Shown one piece after another: positions 15,244 to 23,211 of a stretch of 48,272 nucleotides of DNA (its first letter is position 1; every line of letters begins with the position of its first letter). The DNA lies in NCBI GenBank assembly GCA_937988775.1, contig CALKHP010000007.1, positions 1-48,272 on the forward strand, in the 5' to 3' direction. A program made the translations under genes and the position numbers. The notes beneath the pieces are model-generated. The model made no database searches. It was not told the DNA's origin and saw only the letters and a list, made by a program, of their open reading frames with translations. The stretch comes from an uncultured Alphaproteobacteria bacterium (GTDB lineage: Bacteria; Pseudomonadota; Alphaproteobacteria; Rhizobiales; Beijerinckiaceae).

Positions 15244-16038
15244 TTAGCTGCCGCGCATGTTCGGCGGCAGGTCGGCGCCGTGGAACTTCTTGTAGATGGC
15301 GTTGAGCTTGCCGTTCTTGATGTTGGCCTCGACCCAGGCGTTGACCTTTTCCATCAGCCGCGGCTCGCCCTTCTTCATGCCGACGGCGAGATCGAACGTG
15401 GTGATCGGCACTTTCGGCTCGAACACGCGGGCCGGGTTGGTCTTGCCGATCTGGGCGATGATCGTCGCCGAGGTGCCGATGCAGTCGGCCTGGCCCGAGA
15501 CGGCCGCCGTCACCATGGTGGCGTCGTCCTCGTAGCGCGACAGGTTGAGATGCTTGTCCGTCATCTTGCTCAGCATCGTATCCTGCGTCGTGCCGCGCGA
15601 CACGCCGATCTTCTTGTCTTTGAGATCGTCCCAGCTCTTGATGTTGAGCGATTTCAGGCAGCCGACATCGGAGGCGAGCGCGGCATAGGGCTTGCTGAAA
15701 TCGATCACCTTGGCGCGGTCGGGCGTCACCGACAGCGTCGAGATGATGATGTCGGCCTTGCCGGTCTGCACGTTCGGGATGCGGGTCGCGCCCGTGGTCT
15801 GGATGAACTCGAGCTGGAGGCCCCAGTCCTTGGCGAGAAGCTGCGCCGTCTCGACATCCGAGCCGGTCGGCTTCATGGCGCTGTCCATCATGCCGGAAGG
15901 CGGGATCGCCAGGTCGGTGGCGATCCTGATCTTCTTCGCCTTCATGATGTCATCGAGCAGATCGGCCTTGGCCACGTTGACCGTGGCGAAGGCCATGCCG
16001 GCCGCAAGGGCGGCGAGAATGATTTTTCCGTGTTTCAT
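15244..16038 (-). CDS. ABC transporter substrate-binding protein, amino-acid type (family 3)
   Basis: A 264-residue exported binding protein. M-K-H-G-K-I-I-L-A-A-L-A-A-G-M-A is a signal peptide, probably cleaved after A-K-A near residue 25. The mature part has the family 3 order: I-R-I-A-T-D-L-A-I-P-P, G-S-D-V-E-T-A-Q-L-L-A, A-D-I-I-I-S-T-L-S-V-T-P-D-R. GGAGG lies seven bases before the ATG. It is the last gene of a six-gene operon (regulator, dehydrogenase, two permeases, ATPase, this gene). The family binds polar amino acids, opines and some other small acids; the dehydrogenase and lactonase-like neighbours suggest a hydroxy-acid or amino-acid-derived substrate, but this cannot be decided. 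Confidence 0.88.
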   Translation of the reverse strand: MKHGKIILAALAAGMAFATVNVAKADLLDDIMKAKKIRIATDLAIPPSGMMDSAMKPTGSDVETAQLLAKDWGLQLEFIQTTGATRIPNVQTGKADIIISTLSVTPDRAKVIDFSKPYAALASDVGCLKSLNIKSWDDLKDKKIGVSRGTTQDTMLSKMTDKHLNLSRYEDDATMVTAAVSGQADCIGTSATIIAQIGKTNPARVFEPKVPITTFDLAVGMKKGEPRLMEKVNAWVEANIKNGKLNAIYKKFHGADLPPNMRGS

Positions 16039-16053
16039 GCTGTTTCCTCCGTT

Positions 16054-16806
16054 TTAAAACCCTGTGCCGACGAATTGGGCGAGTTCCGGCGTGGCGGGCG
16101 CGGAAAGGATTCCGGCCGTGCCAGCCTCGTGCACCTTGCCCCGGTGCATGAACACGATCCTGTCGGCGATGCCCTTGGCAAACCCCATCTCGTGCGTGAC
16201 CATCACCATGGTCATGCCATCCGCAGCGAGCGCCTCGATGACCTTGAGCACCTCTCCGGTCAGTTCCGGATCAAGCGCCGAGGTCACCTCGTCGAACAGC
16301 ATCACCTTGGGCTGCATGGCGAGCGAGCGGGCGATCGCCGCGCGCTGCTGCTGGCCGCCGGAGAGCTGTTCGGGATAGGAGTTGAGCTTGTCCTCGAGCC
16401 CGACCTGGGCGAGGACTTGTCTGGCGAGGCTCTTCGCCTCGGCCTTGGCCACGCGTTTCACCGAGCATGGCGCCAGCGTGATGTTCTCCTCCACCGTCAG
16501 GTGCGGGAACAGGTTGTAGCTCTGGAACACGATGCCGATATCCTGGCGCAGCGCCTTGAGGTCGACCTGCGGATCGTCGACGCGGTGGCCGCACACCTCG
16601 ATCGTGCCGGAATCGATGCGCTCGAAGCGGTCGATGCAGCGCAAAGCCGTGCTCTTGCCCGAGCCCGAGCGGCCGATGATCGCCATCACCTCGCCGCGCG
16701 CCACCGAAAAGCTGACGCCGTCGAGCACCTTCAGCGGGCCGAAGCTCTTGTGCACGTCCTTCAGGGAAACGATTGCGGTCGGGTCGCTCATGCGGGGCTT
16801 GTCCAT
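16054..16806 (-). CDS. ABC transporter ATP-binding protein, polar amino acid type (GlnQ-like)
   Basis: A 250-residue ATPase that powers the adjacent permeases. Walker A G-R-S-G-S-G-K-S-T is near residue 44, the Q-loop F-Q-S-Y-N-L-F-P near 97, signature L-S-G-G-Q-Q-Q-R near 154, Walker B M-L-F-D-E-V-T-S-A-L-D near 174 and the switch His in M-V-T-H-E-M-G-F. Start is ATG 16806, 17 bp after the permease stop; an in-frame ATG at 16791 is equally possible. A single cysteine pair-free, standard family member. The longer open frame reaching 17592 overlaps the permease gene and is not coding. Confidence 0.9.
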   Translation of the reverse strand: MDKPRMSDPTAIVSLKDVHKSFGPLKVLDGVSFSVARGEVMAIIGRSGSGKSTALRCIDRFERIDSGTIEVCGHRVDDPQVDLKALRQDIGIVFQSYNLFPHLTVEENITLAPCSVKRVAKAEAKSLARQVLAQVGLEDKLNSYPEQLSGGQQQRAAIARSLAMQPKVMLFDEVTSALDPELTGEVLKVIEALAADGMTMVMVTHEMGFAKGIADRIVFMHRGKVHEAGTAGILSAPATPELAQFVGTGF

Positions 16807-16823
16807 GATAGGGCCGGGACGGA

Positions 16824-17492
16824 TCAGGCCGGGATCGGTTGCGCGCGCCCGAGCGCCATGCGCCGCTCCAGCCGGCGGCTGAGGCGCGAGATCGGGTAGC
16901 ACATGGCGAAATAGATCAGCGCGATGATCGCGTAGATCAGGAACGGCTTGAACAGCGAGTTGTTGATGATCTGGCCGGCGCGCGCCAGTTCGACGAAGCC
17001 GATCACCGAGGCGAGCGAGGTGTTCTTGATGATCTGCACCGTAAAGCCGACCGTTGGCGGCGTGGCGATGCGGATCGCCTGCGGCAGGATGACCTTGAAC
17101 ATGCGCTGCGTGCGGCTCAGGCCCAGCCCTTCGGCCGCCTCCCATTGCGGCTTGGGCACCGACTGGATGCAGCCGCGCCAGATCTCGCCGAAATAGGCCG
17201 CGTTGTAGATCGTCAGCGAGGCGCCCGCCGCTACCAGCGGCGAGAGATCGAAGCCGATCGCGGCCAGGCCGAAATAGCCGAGGAACAGGATCACCAGCAG
17301 CGGCGTGCCCTGGATGAGCTGGATATAGCCGCCGCTGGCCCACCGCAGCGCGCGCGCGGGCGCGATGCGCGCCAGCGCCAGAACGAAGCCGAACAGGCCG
17401 CCGCCGATCAGCGCCATCGCCGACAGGCCGAGCGTCCACAGCGCGCCATGGCCGAGGAATTCGAGGTGGTTGATGTTGAGATCGCCGCCCAT
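16824..17492 (-). CDS. ABC transporter permease, polar amino acid type (second subunit)
   Basis: A 222-residue inner-membrane protein of the HisMQ type with about five membrane segments. ATG 17492 has AGAGG six to seven bases upstream; the open frame continues to 18155 but overlaps the other permease gene. The coupling-loop (EAA) region E-A-A-E-G-L-G-L-S-R-T-Q and the segment Q-L-I-Q-G-T-P-L-L-V-I-L-F before it are typical. It pairs with the permease just upstream (eight bp apart) to form the channel. Confidence 0.88.
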   Translation of the reverse strand: MGGDLNINHLEFLGHGALWTLGLSAMALIGGGLFGFVLALARIAPARALRWASGGYIQLIQGTPLLVILFLGYFGLAAIGFDLSPLVAAGASLTIYNAAYFGEIWRGCIQSVPKPQWEAAEGLGLSRTQRMFKVILPQAIRIATPPTVGFTVQIIKNTSLASVIGFVELARAGQIINNSLFKPFLIYAIIALIYFAMCYPISRLSRRLERRMALGRAQPIPA

Positions 17493-17500
17493 GGTTACCT

Positions 17501-18184
17501 CTAAAGCGGCGTGCCGAGCCGGCGCAGGCGCGGGAACAGCACGAGGCCGAGGCCCCAGAAGCCCGCGCGCAGCACCAGCGACAGCACGACATAGATCACG
17601 GCGATGGTGATGTAGGTCTCGAACGCCCGGTAGGTGTCGGACTGGATGAAGTTGGCGACCGCCGTCAGTTCCTCGGCCGAAATCTGCGAACAGACCGAGG
17701 AGGCGAGCATCATCAGCACGAACTGGCTCGTCAGCGACGGATAGACCTTCTCCATCGCCGGCAGCAGCACGATGTGCCAGTAGACCTGGAAACGCGACAG
17801 GGCGAGACCCTCCGCCGCCTCGATCTGGCCACGCGGGATGGCATCGAACCCGGCCCGCATGATCTCGGTCGTATAGGCGCCGACATTGATCGTCAGCGCC
17901 ATCGCCGCCACCGTGAAGGCGGACAGCTTGAGCCCGAGGCTCGCCAGCCCGAAATACACCAGGAAGATCTGCACCAGGAACGGCGTGTTGCGGATCGCCT
18001 CGACATAGGCGCCGCTCAGGCTGGCGATGGTGCTGTTGCGCGAGCGCCGGCCGACGGCGCACAGCGTACCGAGCGTGCCGCCGAACACCGTCGCCATCAG
18101 CGCGAGTTCCAGCGTCAGGGTCGCGCCGTCGAGGAAACTCGGCCAGCGCGCCCAAACAGTCGGGAAATCGAGATTGATGGCCAT
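17501..18184 (-). CDS. ABC transporter permease, polar amino acid type (first subunit)
   Basis: A 227-residue HisMQ-type permease with about five membrane segments. Y-V-E-A-I-R-N-T-P-F-L-V-Q-I-F-L at about 59-74 and the EAA loop Q-I-E-A-A-E-G-L-A-L-S-R-F-Q near 122 identify the family. It is eight bases upstream of the second permease and nine bases after the dehydrogenase, within one operon. Substrate unknown, see the binding protein. Confidence 0.88.
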   Translation of the reverse strand: MAINLDFPTVWARWPSFLDGATLTLELALMATVFGGTLGTLCAVGRRSRNSTIASLSGAYVEAIRNTPFLVQIFLVYFGLASLGLKLSAFTVAAMALTINVGAYTTEIMRAGFDAIPRGQIEAAEGLALSRFQVYWHIVLLPAMEKVYPSLTSQFVLMMLASSVCSQISAEELTAVANFIQSDTYRAFETYITIAVIYVVLSLVLRAGFWGLGLVLFPRLRRLGTPL

Positions 18185-18193
18185 GACGAGCGC

Positions 18194-19138
18194 TCAGCCT
18201 TCGCCGCTGGTCTGGTTGGAGGTCTGGTTGCTCATGCGGTCATAGACGCGAAACAGCGCCTGATTGCCGTTGGCGCCCTCGCCATGGGCGCGCGCCTCGA
18301 CATACTGGCTCGTCACCAGCGCCGTGCCCGGCAGCGGCACGTTAAGCGCCTGCGCATGCTCCTGCACCAGGCGCAAATCCTTGAACATCAGGTCGATGCG
18401 GAAGCCGGCGCCCGTCTCGCCCGCGATCATCTGCGGGCCGAGCTTGTCGAGCATCCACGATGCGGCCGAGCCGCCGAGCAGCACATGGCGCAACTGCTCG
18501 AGGTCGACGCCGGAGGCGCGCCCGAGCGCCAGCGCCTCGCAGATCGCCTGCAGGTTGATGCCGCAGATCAGCTGGTTGCACAGCTTGACCGTCTGGCCGG
18601 CGCCGCTCGCGCCGACATGGCTGATGGTGGTGCCCATCGCCTTGAAATACGGTTCGGCACGGGCGAATGCCTCGGCGTCGCCGCCGGCCATGATCGACAG
18701 CGCCGCGTTCTTGGCCCCGACCGGCCCGCCCGAGACCGGCGCATCGATGAAGGCGACGCCGGCCTTGGCGAGGTCGCCATGCATGCGCCGGACCGCGACC
18801 GGCGAGATCGTGCTCATGTCGACGATCAGCTTGCCGGCGGGCGGCGCGTTCAGCAGCCCGCCCTCGCCATAGATCACCTCCTCGACCTGCGGCGTGTCGG
18901 GCAGCATGGAAATCGCGACGTCGCAGCCGCTCGCCGCGTCGGCCGGGTTCGAGGCCGCGACCGCGCCGGCGGCAACCGCCGCGGCGGTCGCGCCCGGCAC
19001 CACGTCGAATACCCGCACCGGATGGCCGGCCTTCAGGAGGTTGGCGGCCATTTCCCGCCCCATCGTGCCGAGGCCGATGAAGCCGACGCTGCCCTTGCCC
19101 TGCTGCTGCATGCTGTTGGTGTCCTCTGTTGCAGTCAT
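18194..19138 (-). CDS. NAD(P)-dependent beta-hydroxyacid dehydrogenase (HIBADH/tartronate semialdehyde reductase family)
   Basis: A 314-residue oxidoreductase. G-F-I-G-L-G-T-M-G-R-E-M-A (19-31) is the dinucleotide-binding signature of the 3-hydroxyisobutyrate dehydrogenase family; D-A-P-V-S-G-G-P-V-G-A (about 123-133) is the substrate-binding motif, and G-Q-T-V-K-L-C-N-Q carries the catalytic Lys. Members oxidise 3-hydroxyisobutyrate, glycerate/tartronate semialdehyde, threonate or similar acids. The ATG overlaps the GntR stop by four bases (ATGA). The N terminus is some 15 residues longer than needed; ATG 19111 is an alternative. Gene order implies the product of transport or lactone hydrolysis is its substrate; this is inference. 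Confidence 0.85.
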   Translation of the reverse strand: MTATEDTNSMQQQGKGSVGFIGLGTMGREMAANLLKAGHPVRVFDVVPGATAAAVAAGAVAASNPADAASGCDVAISMLPDTPQVEEVIYGEGGLLNAPPAGKLIVDMSTISPVAVRRMHGDLAKAGVAFIDAPVSGGPVGAKNAALSIMAGGDAEAFARAEPYFKAMGTTISHVGASGAGQTVKLCNQLICGINLQAICEALALGRASGVDLEQLRHVLLGGSAASWMLDKLGPQMIAGETGAGFRIDLMFKDLRLVQEHAQALNVPLPGTALVTSQYVEARAHGEGANGNQALFRVYDRMSNQTSNQTSGEG

Positions 19139-19878
19139 TCGCCCGAAGCCTTGCGCGGTTCCGCGAGGCCGAGCACCGCCTGGCGCCGATACTCGTCGCC
19201 GATCGCGAAATGCCGGCGCAGCGTGGTGTCGGCCCGCTCGGGGTCGCGCGCCACGATGGCGTCGAAGATGCGTCTATGGTCGTCGATCAGGTAGGTTTTC
19301 ATGGTGCCGAACGCCTGCACCAACTCGCGCCGGCTGCGATGCGAGCGCGTCAGCAGCGCGCCCATCGAGCCGTGCAGGACGCTGAGCGTCTCGGAATGGG
19401 CGGCGAGCACGATGGCCGCGTGGAACTCGAAATCCGCCATGCCGCCGGCATCGGCGTCGTCGATCGTCTCGGCAATGGTGGTCAGGGCGCGCTGCATGCG
19501 CTCGAAATCGGCGATTGATGCGCGCGTTGCCGCCAGCCGCACCGCCTGGCATTCGATGGCGATGCGCGCCTCCATCACGTCGTCGATCAGGTCGGCCTGC
19601 TGCGCCAGCGCGAAGGTGAAGAAGTCGCCGAGCACCGAGACGTCCGGCCGCCGCACCACGGTGCCGACGCGGTCGAGAATCTCGACGATGCCGAGCATGG
19701 TCAGCGCGCGCAGCGCCTCGCGCACCGCCGGGCGGCTGACGCCGAGCTGGAGCGCCAGTTCGCGTTCCGGGACGAGACGGTCGCCGGGCTTCAGCGATCC
19801 GGCAAGCAGCCGCTCGCGCAGGAAGGCGAACACTTTCTCGAAGCCTTTCGCGCCCTCCGCGATGCGGGTGATTTCCAT
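19135..19878 (-). CDS. GntR-family transcriptional regulator, FadR/FCD subfamily
   Basis: A 247-residue regulator. ATG 19878 is preferred over longer frames because the upstream DNA holds an operator-like palindrome. Residues 10-75 form the winged helix, with L-K-P-G-D-R-L-V-P-E-R-E-L-A and V-S-R-P-A-V-R-E-A-L-R-A-L. The C-terminal FCD domain retains its metal-binding set: D-F-E-F-H, D-D-H-R-R-I-F and R-R-H-F. It is the first gene of the operon for the dehydrogenase and ABC transporter, divergent from the amidohydrolase at 20226, and most likely controls both and itself, released by a pathway metabolite. Confidence 0.88.
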   Translation of the reverse strand: MEITRIAEGAKGFEKVFAFLRERLLAGSLKPGDRLVPERELALQLGVSRPAVREALRALTMLGIVEILDRVGTVVRRPDVSVLGDFFTFALAQQADLIDDVMEARIAIECQAVRLAATRASIADFERMQRALTTIAETIDDADAGGMADFEFHAAIVLAAHSETLSVLHGSMGALLTRSHRSRRELVQAFGTMKTYLIDDHRRIFDAIVARDPERADTTLRRHFAIGDEYRRQAVLGLAEPRKASGE

Positions 19879-19916
19879 CCCTCGTACCGTTCGTGTTTTC
19901 CGGTTGCCCGTGCGTT

Positions 19917-19929
19917 CTGGTCTGACCAG
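19917..19929. promoter_or_regulatory. FadR-type GntR operator
   Basis: CTGGTCTGACCAG is a perfect palindrome around one central base and contains TGGT-N3-ACCA, the half-site arrangement of FadR-subfamily operators. It lies 39 bp before the GntR start, so autoregulation and control of the operon is the natural reading. Confidence 0.6.
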
Positions 19930-20110
19930 TATGATGACCATGGCACGCCACGAGTCAATCCCGGTGCCCGGCTGTGGATAAGCCGGTGGCGGGAGGCCGG
20001 CGCGGGAACGGGTGGAAAAGCCGGAAAACCCGCCGAAACCGCATGGAACCGGCGCGGTCCCGGCCAGCCGGCGCTGGAGCGCCCCGGCCCGGCTTGACGG
20101 CGGCGCGATC

Positions 20111-20120
20111 TTGCATGCAA
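20111..20120. promoter_or_regulatory. TGCATGCA-core palindrome before the amidohydrolase
   Basis: TTGCATGCAA is a perfect ten-base palindrome 106 bp before the amidohydrolase start. It shares its TGCATGCA core with palindromes at 24022 and 46282, and is near that at 23172. Regulator unknown. Confidence 0.4.
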
Positions 20121-20225
20121 TGTTTGGCTGAAGACGGTCGCATCGCGGCCATGTCCGATGCCGCCGCGGGGCGCCGACGCCCCGCACGCACGACCCGGAC
20201 ATCCGCCCAACCTGGAAACCCGCTC

Positions 20226-21230
20226 ATGTCACAAACAACCGGCGCCGCCTCCAGCACATCCGCCGCCGACGATGCCGCCATATCCGGGCCGTGGGACGGG
20301 CCGATCATCGACGCGCATCAGCATTTCTGGGAGCCCGCCGCCGGCCATCACCCGTGGCTCGCCCCCGAGGCGAATATCCCGTTCCGCTACGGCAATTACG
20401 ACGCCATCAAGCGGCGCTACCTGCCGCCGGATTATCGCGAGGACGCGGCCGCGCATAACGTCGTCGCCAGCGTCTATATCGAGACCGAATGGGACCCGGA
20501 TGATCCGATCGGCGAGACGCGCTATGCGTCTGGCATCGCAGCCGAATACGGCCTGCCGAATGCCATCGTCGCCCAGGCCTGGCTCGATCGCGCCGATGCC
20601 GAGGAGGTGCTCGACGCGCAGGCGGCGTTCGCGCTCGTGCGCAGCGTGCGCCACAAGCCCGGCGGCCCGCAGCACCCGGATGAGCCCGGCCGCACCCTGA
20701 TGAGCGACGAGCGCTGGCGGCGCGGCTACGAGCGCCTCGGCCGCCACGGCCTGCATTTCGACCTGCAGACGCCGTGGTGGAACCTGCATGAGGCCTGCCT
20801 GCTGGCGCGCGATTTCCCCGACACGCTGATCATCCTCAACCATTCCGGGCTGCCCTCGGACCGCAGTTCGGACGGGCTCAAGGCCTGGCACAAGGCGGTG
20901 GCGCGCTTCGTCGAGTTCCCGAACGTGCGCGCCAAGATTTCCGGCCTCGGCCAGCCTGACCGGCCGTGGACCGTGGCCGATAACCGCTGGATCGTGCAGG
21001 AACTGGTGGCGATGTTCGGGGCTGAACGCGCCATGTTCGCCAGCAACTTCCCCGTCGACAGCCTGTGCGGCAGCTTCGACGATATCTTCAACGGTTTCAA
21101 GGAGATCACCGCCGGCCTCAGTCGCGGAAAACAGCGAAAACTGTTCCACGATACCGCCCGGGAGACCTACCGCACCGTTCACGCCGACGACAAGGCGCCG
21201 GCCGGCCCGCCAGCCCCGCGCCGGGGCTGA
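20226..21230 (+). CDS. Amidohydrolase family 2 protein (lactonase/fuconolactonase-like)
   Basis: A 334-residue TIM-barrel hydrolase. ATG 20226 starts 20-odd residues before the conserved barrel; the frame stays open to 19974 but without similarity. D-A-H-Q-H-F-W-E-P (29-37) gives the H-x-H metal-binding pair; I-I-L-N-H-S-G-L-P (about 200) and F-A-S-N-F-P-V-D (about 280) with the catalytic Asp follow. The H-Q-H-F-W start is typical of L-fuconolactonase and related sugar-acid lactonases, and also of dicarboxylate-pyrone hydrolases. It is divergent from the GntR operon, which contains a hydroxyacid dehydrogenase and a transporter, consistent with lactone opening in sugar or sugar-acid breakdown. 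Exact substrate unknown. Confidence 0.8.
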   Translation: MSQTTGAASSTSAADDAAISGPWDGPIIDAHQHFWEPAAGHHPWLAPEANIPFRYGNYDAIKRRYLPPDYREDAAAHNVVASVYIETEWDPDDPIGETRYASGIAAEYGLPNAIVAQAWLDRADAEEVLDAQAAFALVRSVRHKPGGPQHPDEPGRTLMSDERWRRGYERLGRHGLHFDLQTPWWNLHEACLLARDFPDTLIILNHSGLPSDRSSDGLKAWHKAVARFVEFPNVRAKISGLGQPDRPWTVADNRWIVQELVAMFGAERAMFASNFPVDSLCGSFDDIFNGFKEITAGLSRGKQRKLFHDTARETYRTVHADDKAPAGPPAPRRG

Positions 21231-21263
21231 CATCAGCAGCCAGCGCTCGCCCCGCGGATTGGA

Positions 21264-21600
21264 TGCCGGGTCAAGCCCGGCAAAAGACGGTGTTTCCGCG
21301 ACGGTCTTGCCCCGGACTTGGTCCGGGGCCCATGATGTCGCTGCGCCTTACCGATCGGGATGGCCCGGTCAAGCCGGCCCATGACGGCCGAGTGGGCGCC
21401 CAACCTATCAGCCGTCATCGGCGGACTTGATTCGCCGATCCCGCTGCGAAGGCCGCCACGGCGTCGGCAGCCGGGGCACGCCCCTGTGGATGCCGGGTCA
21501 AACCCGGCAAAAGACGGTCGCGTTTCCGCGCGTCTTGTCCCGGACTTGATCCGGGACCCACCGTTTCGCTTTTCCCGTCGGCATGGGCCGGCCCATGCCG
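21264..21600. repeat. Dense cluster of hairpin repeats between convergent genes
   Basis: The 435 bp between the amidohydrolase stop and the DRL stop hold no gene but many perfect hairpins: TGCCGGGTCAAGCCCGGCA (21264-21282), CCCCGGACTTGGTCCGGGG (21310-21328), ATCGGCG/CGCCGAT (21418-21440), TGCCGGGTCAAACCCGGCA (21491-21509), TCCCGGACTTGATCCGGGA (21538-21556), and a 22-base perfect palindrome at 21579-21600 (half-site CGGCATGGGCC). Units 1-2 and 4-5 are two copies of one composite element. The first and third types recur at 12961-13085. The position between two stops suggests bidirectional termination or a recombination target. Confidence 0.8.
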
Positions 21601-21665
21601 GTGGAGGAGAAGGCGCGAGCATGTCGGCCGTCACCGGCGGGCTGTGGAACGCTGAACCAAAACAC

Positions 21666-23054
21666 CTATTTCCCGAAAAACAGCGCGTCCTGCTTGCGGC
21701 GCAGCCGGGCGAGGTGGGAGTCTTCCGCGATCTCGACATCGCCGCAGCGGATCAGGTCGCCCTTGGCGACCCGCTTGGCCAGGCGGCGATTGGCGGCGAG
21801 ATAATACGGGATCGGCGCGTTATCCCCGAGCGGGCCGCCGGCGACCGCCTGCCCGGAGCAATTGGCGATGGCATGGTGATGGCCGTCGGCCGAGAGCATC
21901 GTGCCGGCGGCGAGGTCGGCCTCGGCGCGGATGGCGAGGTCGAAACGCGGCTGCGGGCTTTCCGCGCCCGACGAGACGCCGAGCAGCCCGGCTTCCAGGA
22001 TCGAGGTCGCGGCCTCGATGCCGAGCAGGTGGCGCGGCTGGTAGACGAGCGCGGTGCGTTCGTTGCGCGACAGGATATGGCCCTTGTCGCCGAGGATGCG
22101 CCATGAGGCGGCATCGTCGCAGCGCACCACGACGAACACGCCGCCGGCAAAGCTGACCTCGTCGGGCTGGCGCAGGCAGTTGAACACGTCGATGCGGCGC
22201 TCGCCGCGCAGGATGCCGCCGTCGCTGACGGTCGAGAACGCGGTCGCGACCTCGTTGATGCGCAGGATCGGCGCGTGCAGGTCGGGCCGGTCGGGCGCGA
22301 GGTCGACGGCATTGGCGGCGATCAGCAACTCGCACAGGTCCGGCACGGTGCGTTGCTGCAGCACGGCGGCGATGCCGGCGCGCGCCGCGATCAGTTCGGC
22401 CACGTCGCGCTCGCCCATCGCCCAGGCATCGGCCAGTTTCGGCAGATGGTGCGAGATGCCGTTGCTGGTCACCATGTCGGTGGCGGGATCGAACACGAAG
22501 TCGTATTCGCTCGACTTGCCGGCGGCGATGATGTCGAGCCCGAGCACCTCGGCCCAGGTCACCAGCCCCATCAGCAGGCTCGGCTGGTCGCCATCGATCG
22601 GCGTGACGACGCGGCCGCGTTGTTGCGCGAGTTTCGACAACCCGGCGCCGATGACGATATCGACCTCCTTCGAGACGAGCGCGACATGCCAGCCGGCCTC
22701 GACCGCCATGCCGGCATGCCGCGCGCCGGCTTCCGGATGGCCGGTCGCCTCGACCAGCACGGCGATCGGCAGGTCGATCACCGCCGCGAGATCGCCGGCG
22801 GCGATGGTGCGGCCGCGATCCCACGCAAGGCGCGCCTCGGCCGCCGTCTCGCATAGCGCGATCTCGCCGGGCGCGACGCCGGCCGCCCGCCAGGCATCGG
22901 CTGCCGTGTTGGCGTCGATATCAACGGCGACGCGGCAGCTCAGCAGCTTCGATTTCAGCGCCTGGTGCAGATAGCTGCGCCCGAAATGGCCGGTGCCGAC
23001 GAGGCAGGTTTCGACGGCGCGCTCCGAGCGCCCAAAATAACGATGGTAATTCAT
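21666..23054 (-). CDS. DRL-family oxidoreductase (DXR-like / homoserine-dehydrogenase-like with SAF domain)
   Basis: A 462-residue protein. ATG 23054 precedes a Rossmann fold with C-L-V-G-T-G-H-F-G-R-S (17-27). A central catalytic region has L-V-S-K-E-V-D-I-V-I-G-A-G-L and V-T-P-I-D-G-D-Q-P, followed by I-I-A-A-G-K-S-S-E-Y. The last 90 residues (from about A-D-L-A-A-G-T-M-L) look like a SAF domain. This architecture matches the DRL family named from Brucella abortus, where a member replaces DXR in isoprenoid synthesis. Most relatives sit near sugar-acid genes and have unknown reactions. The divergent GntR gene 157 bp away argues for an inducible catabolic role, perhaps a reductoisomerase or oxidoisomerase on a sugar acid, rather than essential isoprenoid synthesis; this is inference. 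Confidence 0.7.
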   Translation of the reverse strand: MNYHRYFGRSERAVETCLVGTGHFGRSYLHQALKSKLLSCRVAVDIDANTAADAWRAAGVAPGEIALCETAAEARLAWDRGRTIAAGDLAAVIDLPIAVLVEATGHPEAGARHAGMAVEAGWHVALVSKEVDIVIGAGLSKLAQQRGRVVTPIDGDQPSLLMGLVTWAEVLGLDIIAAGKSSEYDFVFDPATDMVTSNGISHHLPKLADAWAMGERDVAELIAARAGIAAVLQQRTVPDLCELLIAANAVDLAPDRPDLHAPILRINEVATAFSTVSDGGILRGERRIDVFNCLRQPDEVSFAGGVFVVVRCDDAASWRILGDKGHILSRNERTALVYQPRHLLGIEAATSILEAGLLGVSSGAESPQPRFDLAIRAEADLAAGTMLSADGHHHAIANCSGQAVAGGPLGDNAPIPYYLAANRRLAKRVAKGDLIRCGDVEIAEDSHLARLRRKQDALFFGK

Positions 23055-23171
23055 CTGCCGGACCTCGAAGGAAGGAACTAGGATCGGCGCGATGCGCCGG
23101 GGAGGGGCGTTCGCCGGCTGGTGCGCACCGGTTTGCAATCGCCGTAAAATCTCTGCAAGATGACGCTATTC

Positions 23172-23184
23172 TTGTATGCAACAA
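23172..23184. promoter_or_regulatory. GntR/FCD operator-like palindrome in the DRL-GntR intergenic region
   Basis: TTGTATGCAACAA contains TTGT-N5-ACAA and the near-palindrome TTGTATGCAA. It sits 28 bp before the GntR start and overlaps an upstream in-frame ATG (23176), which for that reason is unlikely to be the start. Confidence 0.45.
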
Positions 23185-23211
23185 TTTGGGGCGGTCAAGC
23201 CGGAAATGACC

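Larger units (their letters stand above)
19879..20225. other. Divergent intergenic region between GntR regulator and amidohydrolase
   Basis: 347 bp without a supported gene. It carries two different palindromes, CTGGTCTGACCAG (19917-19929) and TTGCATGCAA (20111-20120), at opposite ends. The stretch 19980-20100 is rich in CCGG and GAAA words with no clear promoter. In-frame extensions of both neighbours run through it but have no family support. Confidence 0.5.

Noticed and set aside
13645..16038. Complete ribose uptake and use operon
   Set aside because: rbsK and rpiB are present, but the adjoining binding protein is of the amino-acid type and is separated by 205 bp with a repeat.
21264..21600. 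CRISPR array
   Set aside because: The repeated units are hairpins with irregular spacing and the spaces between them are not of uniform spacer length; no cas gene is near.
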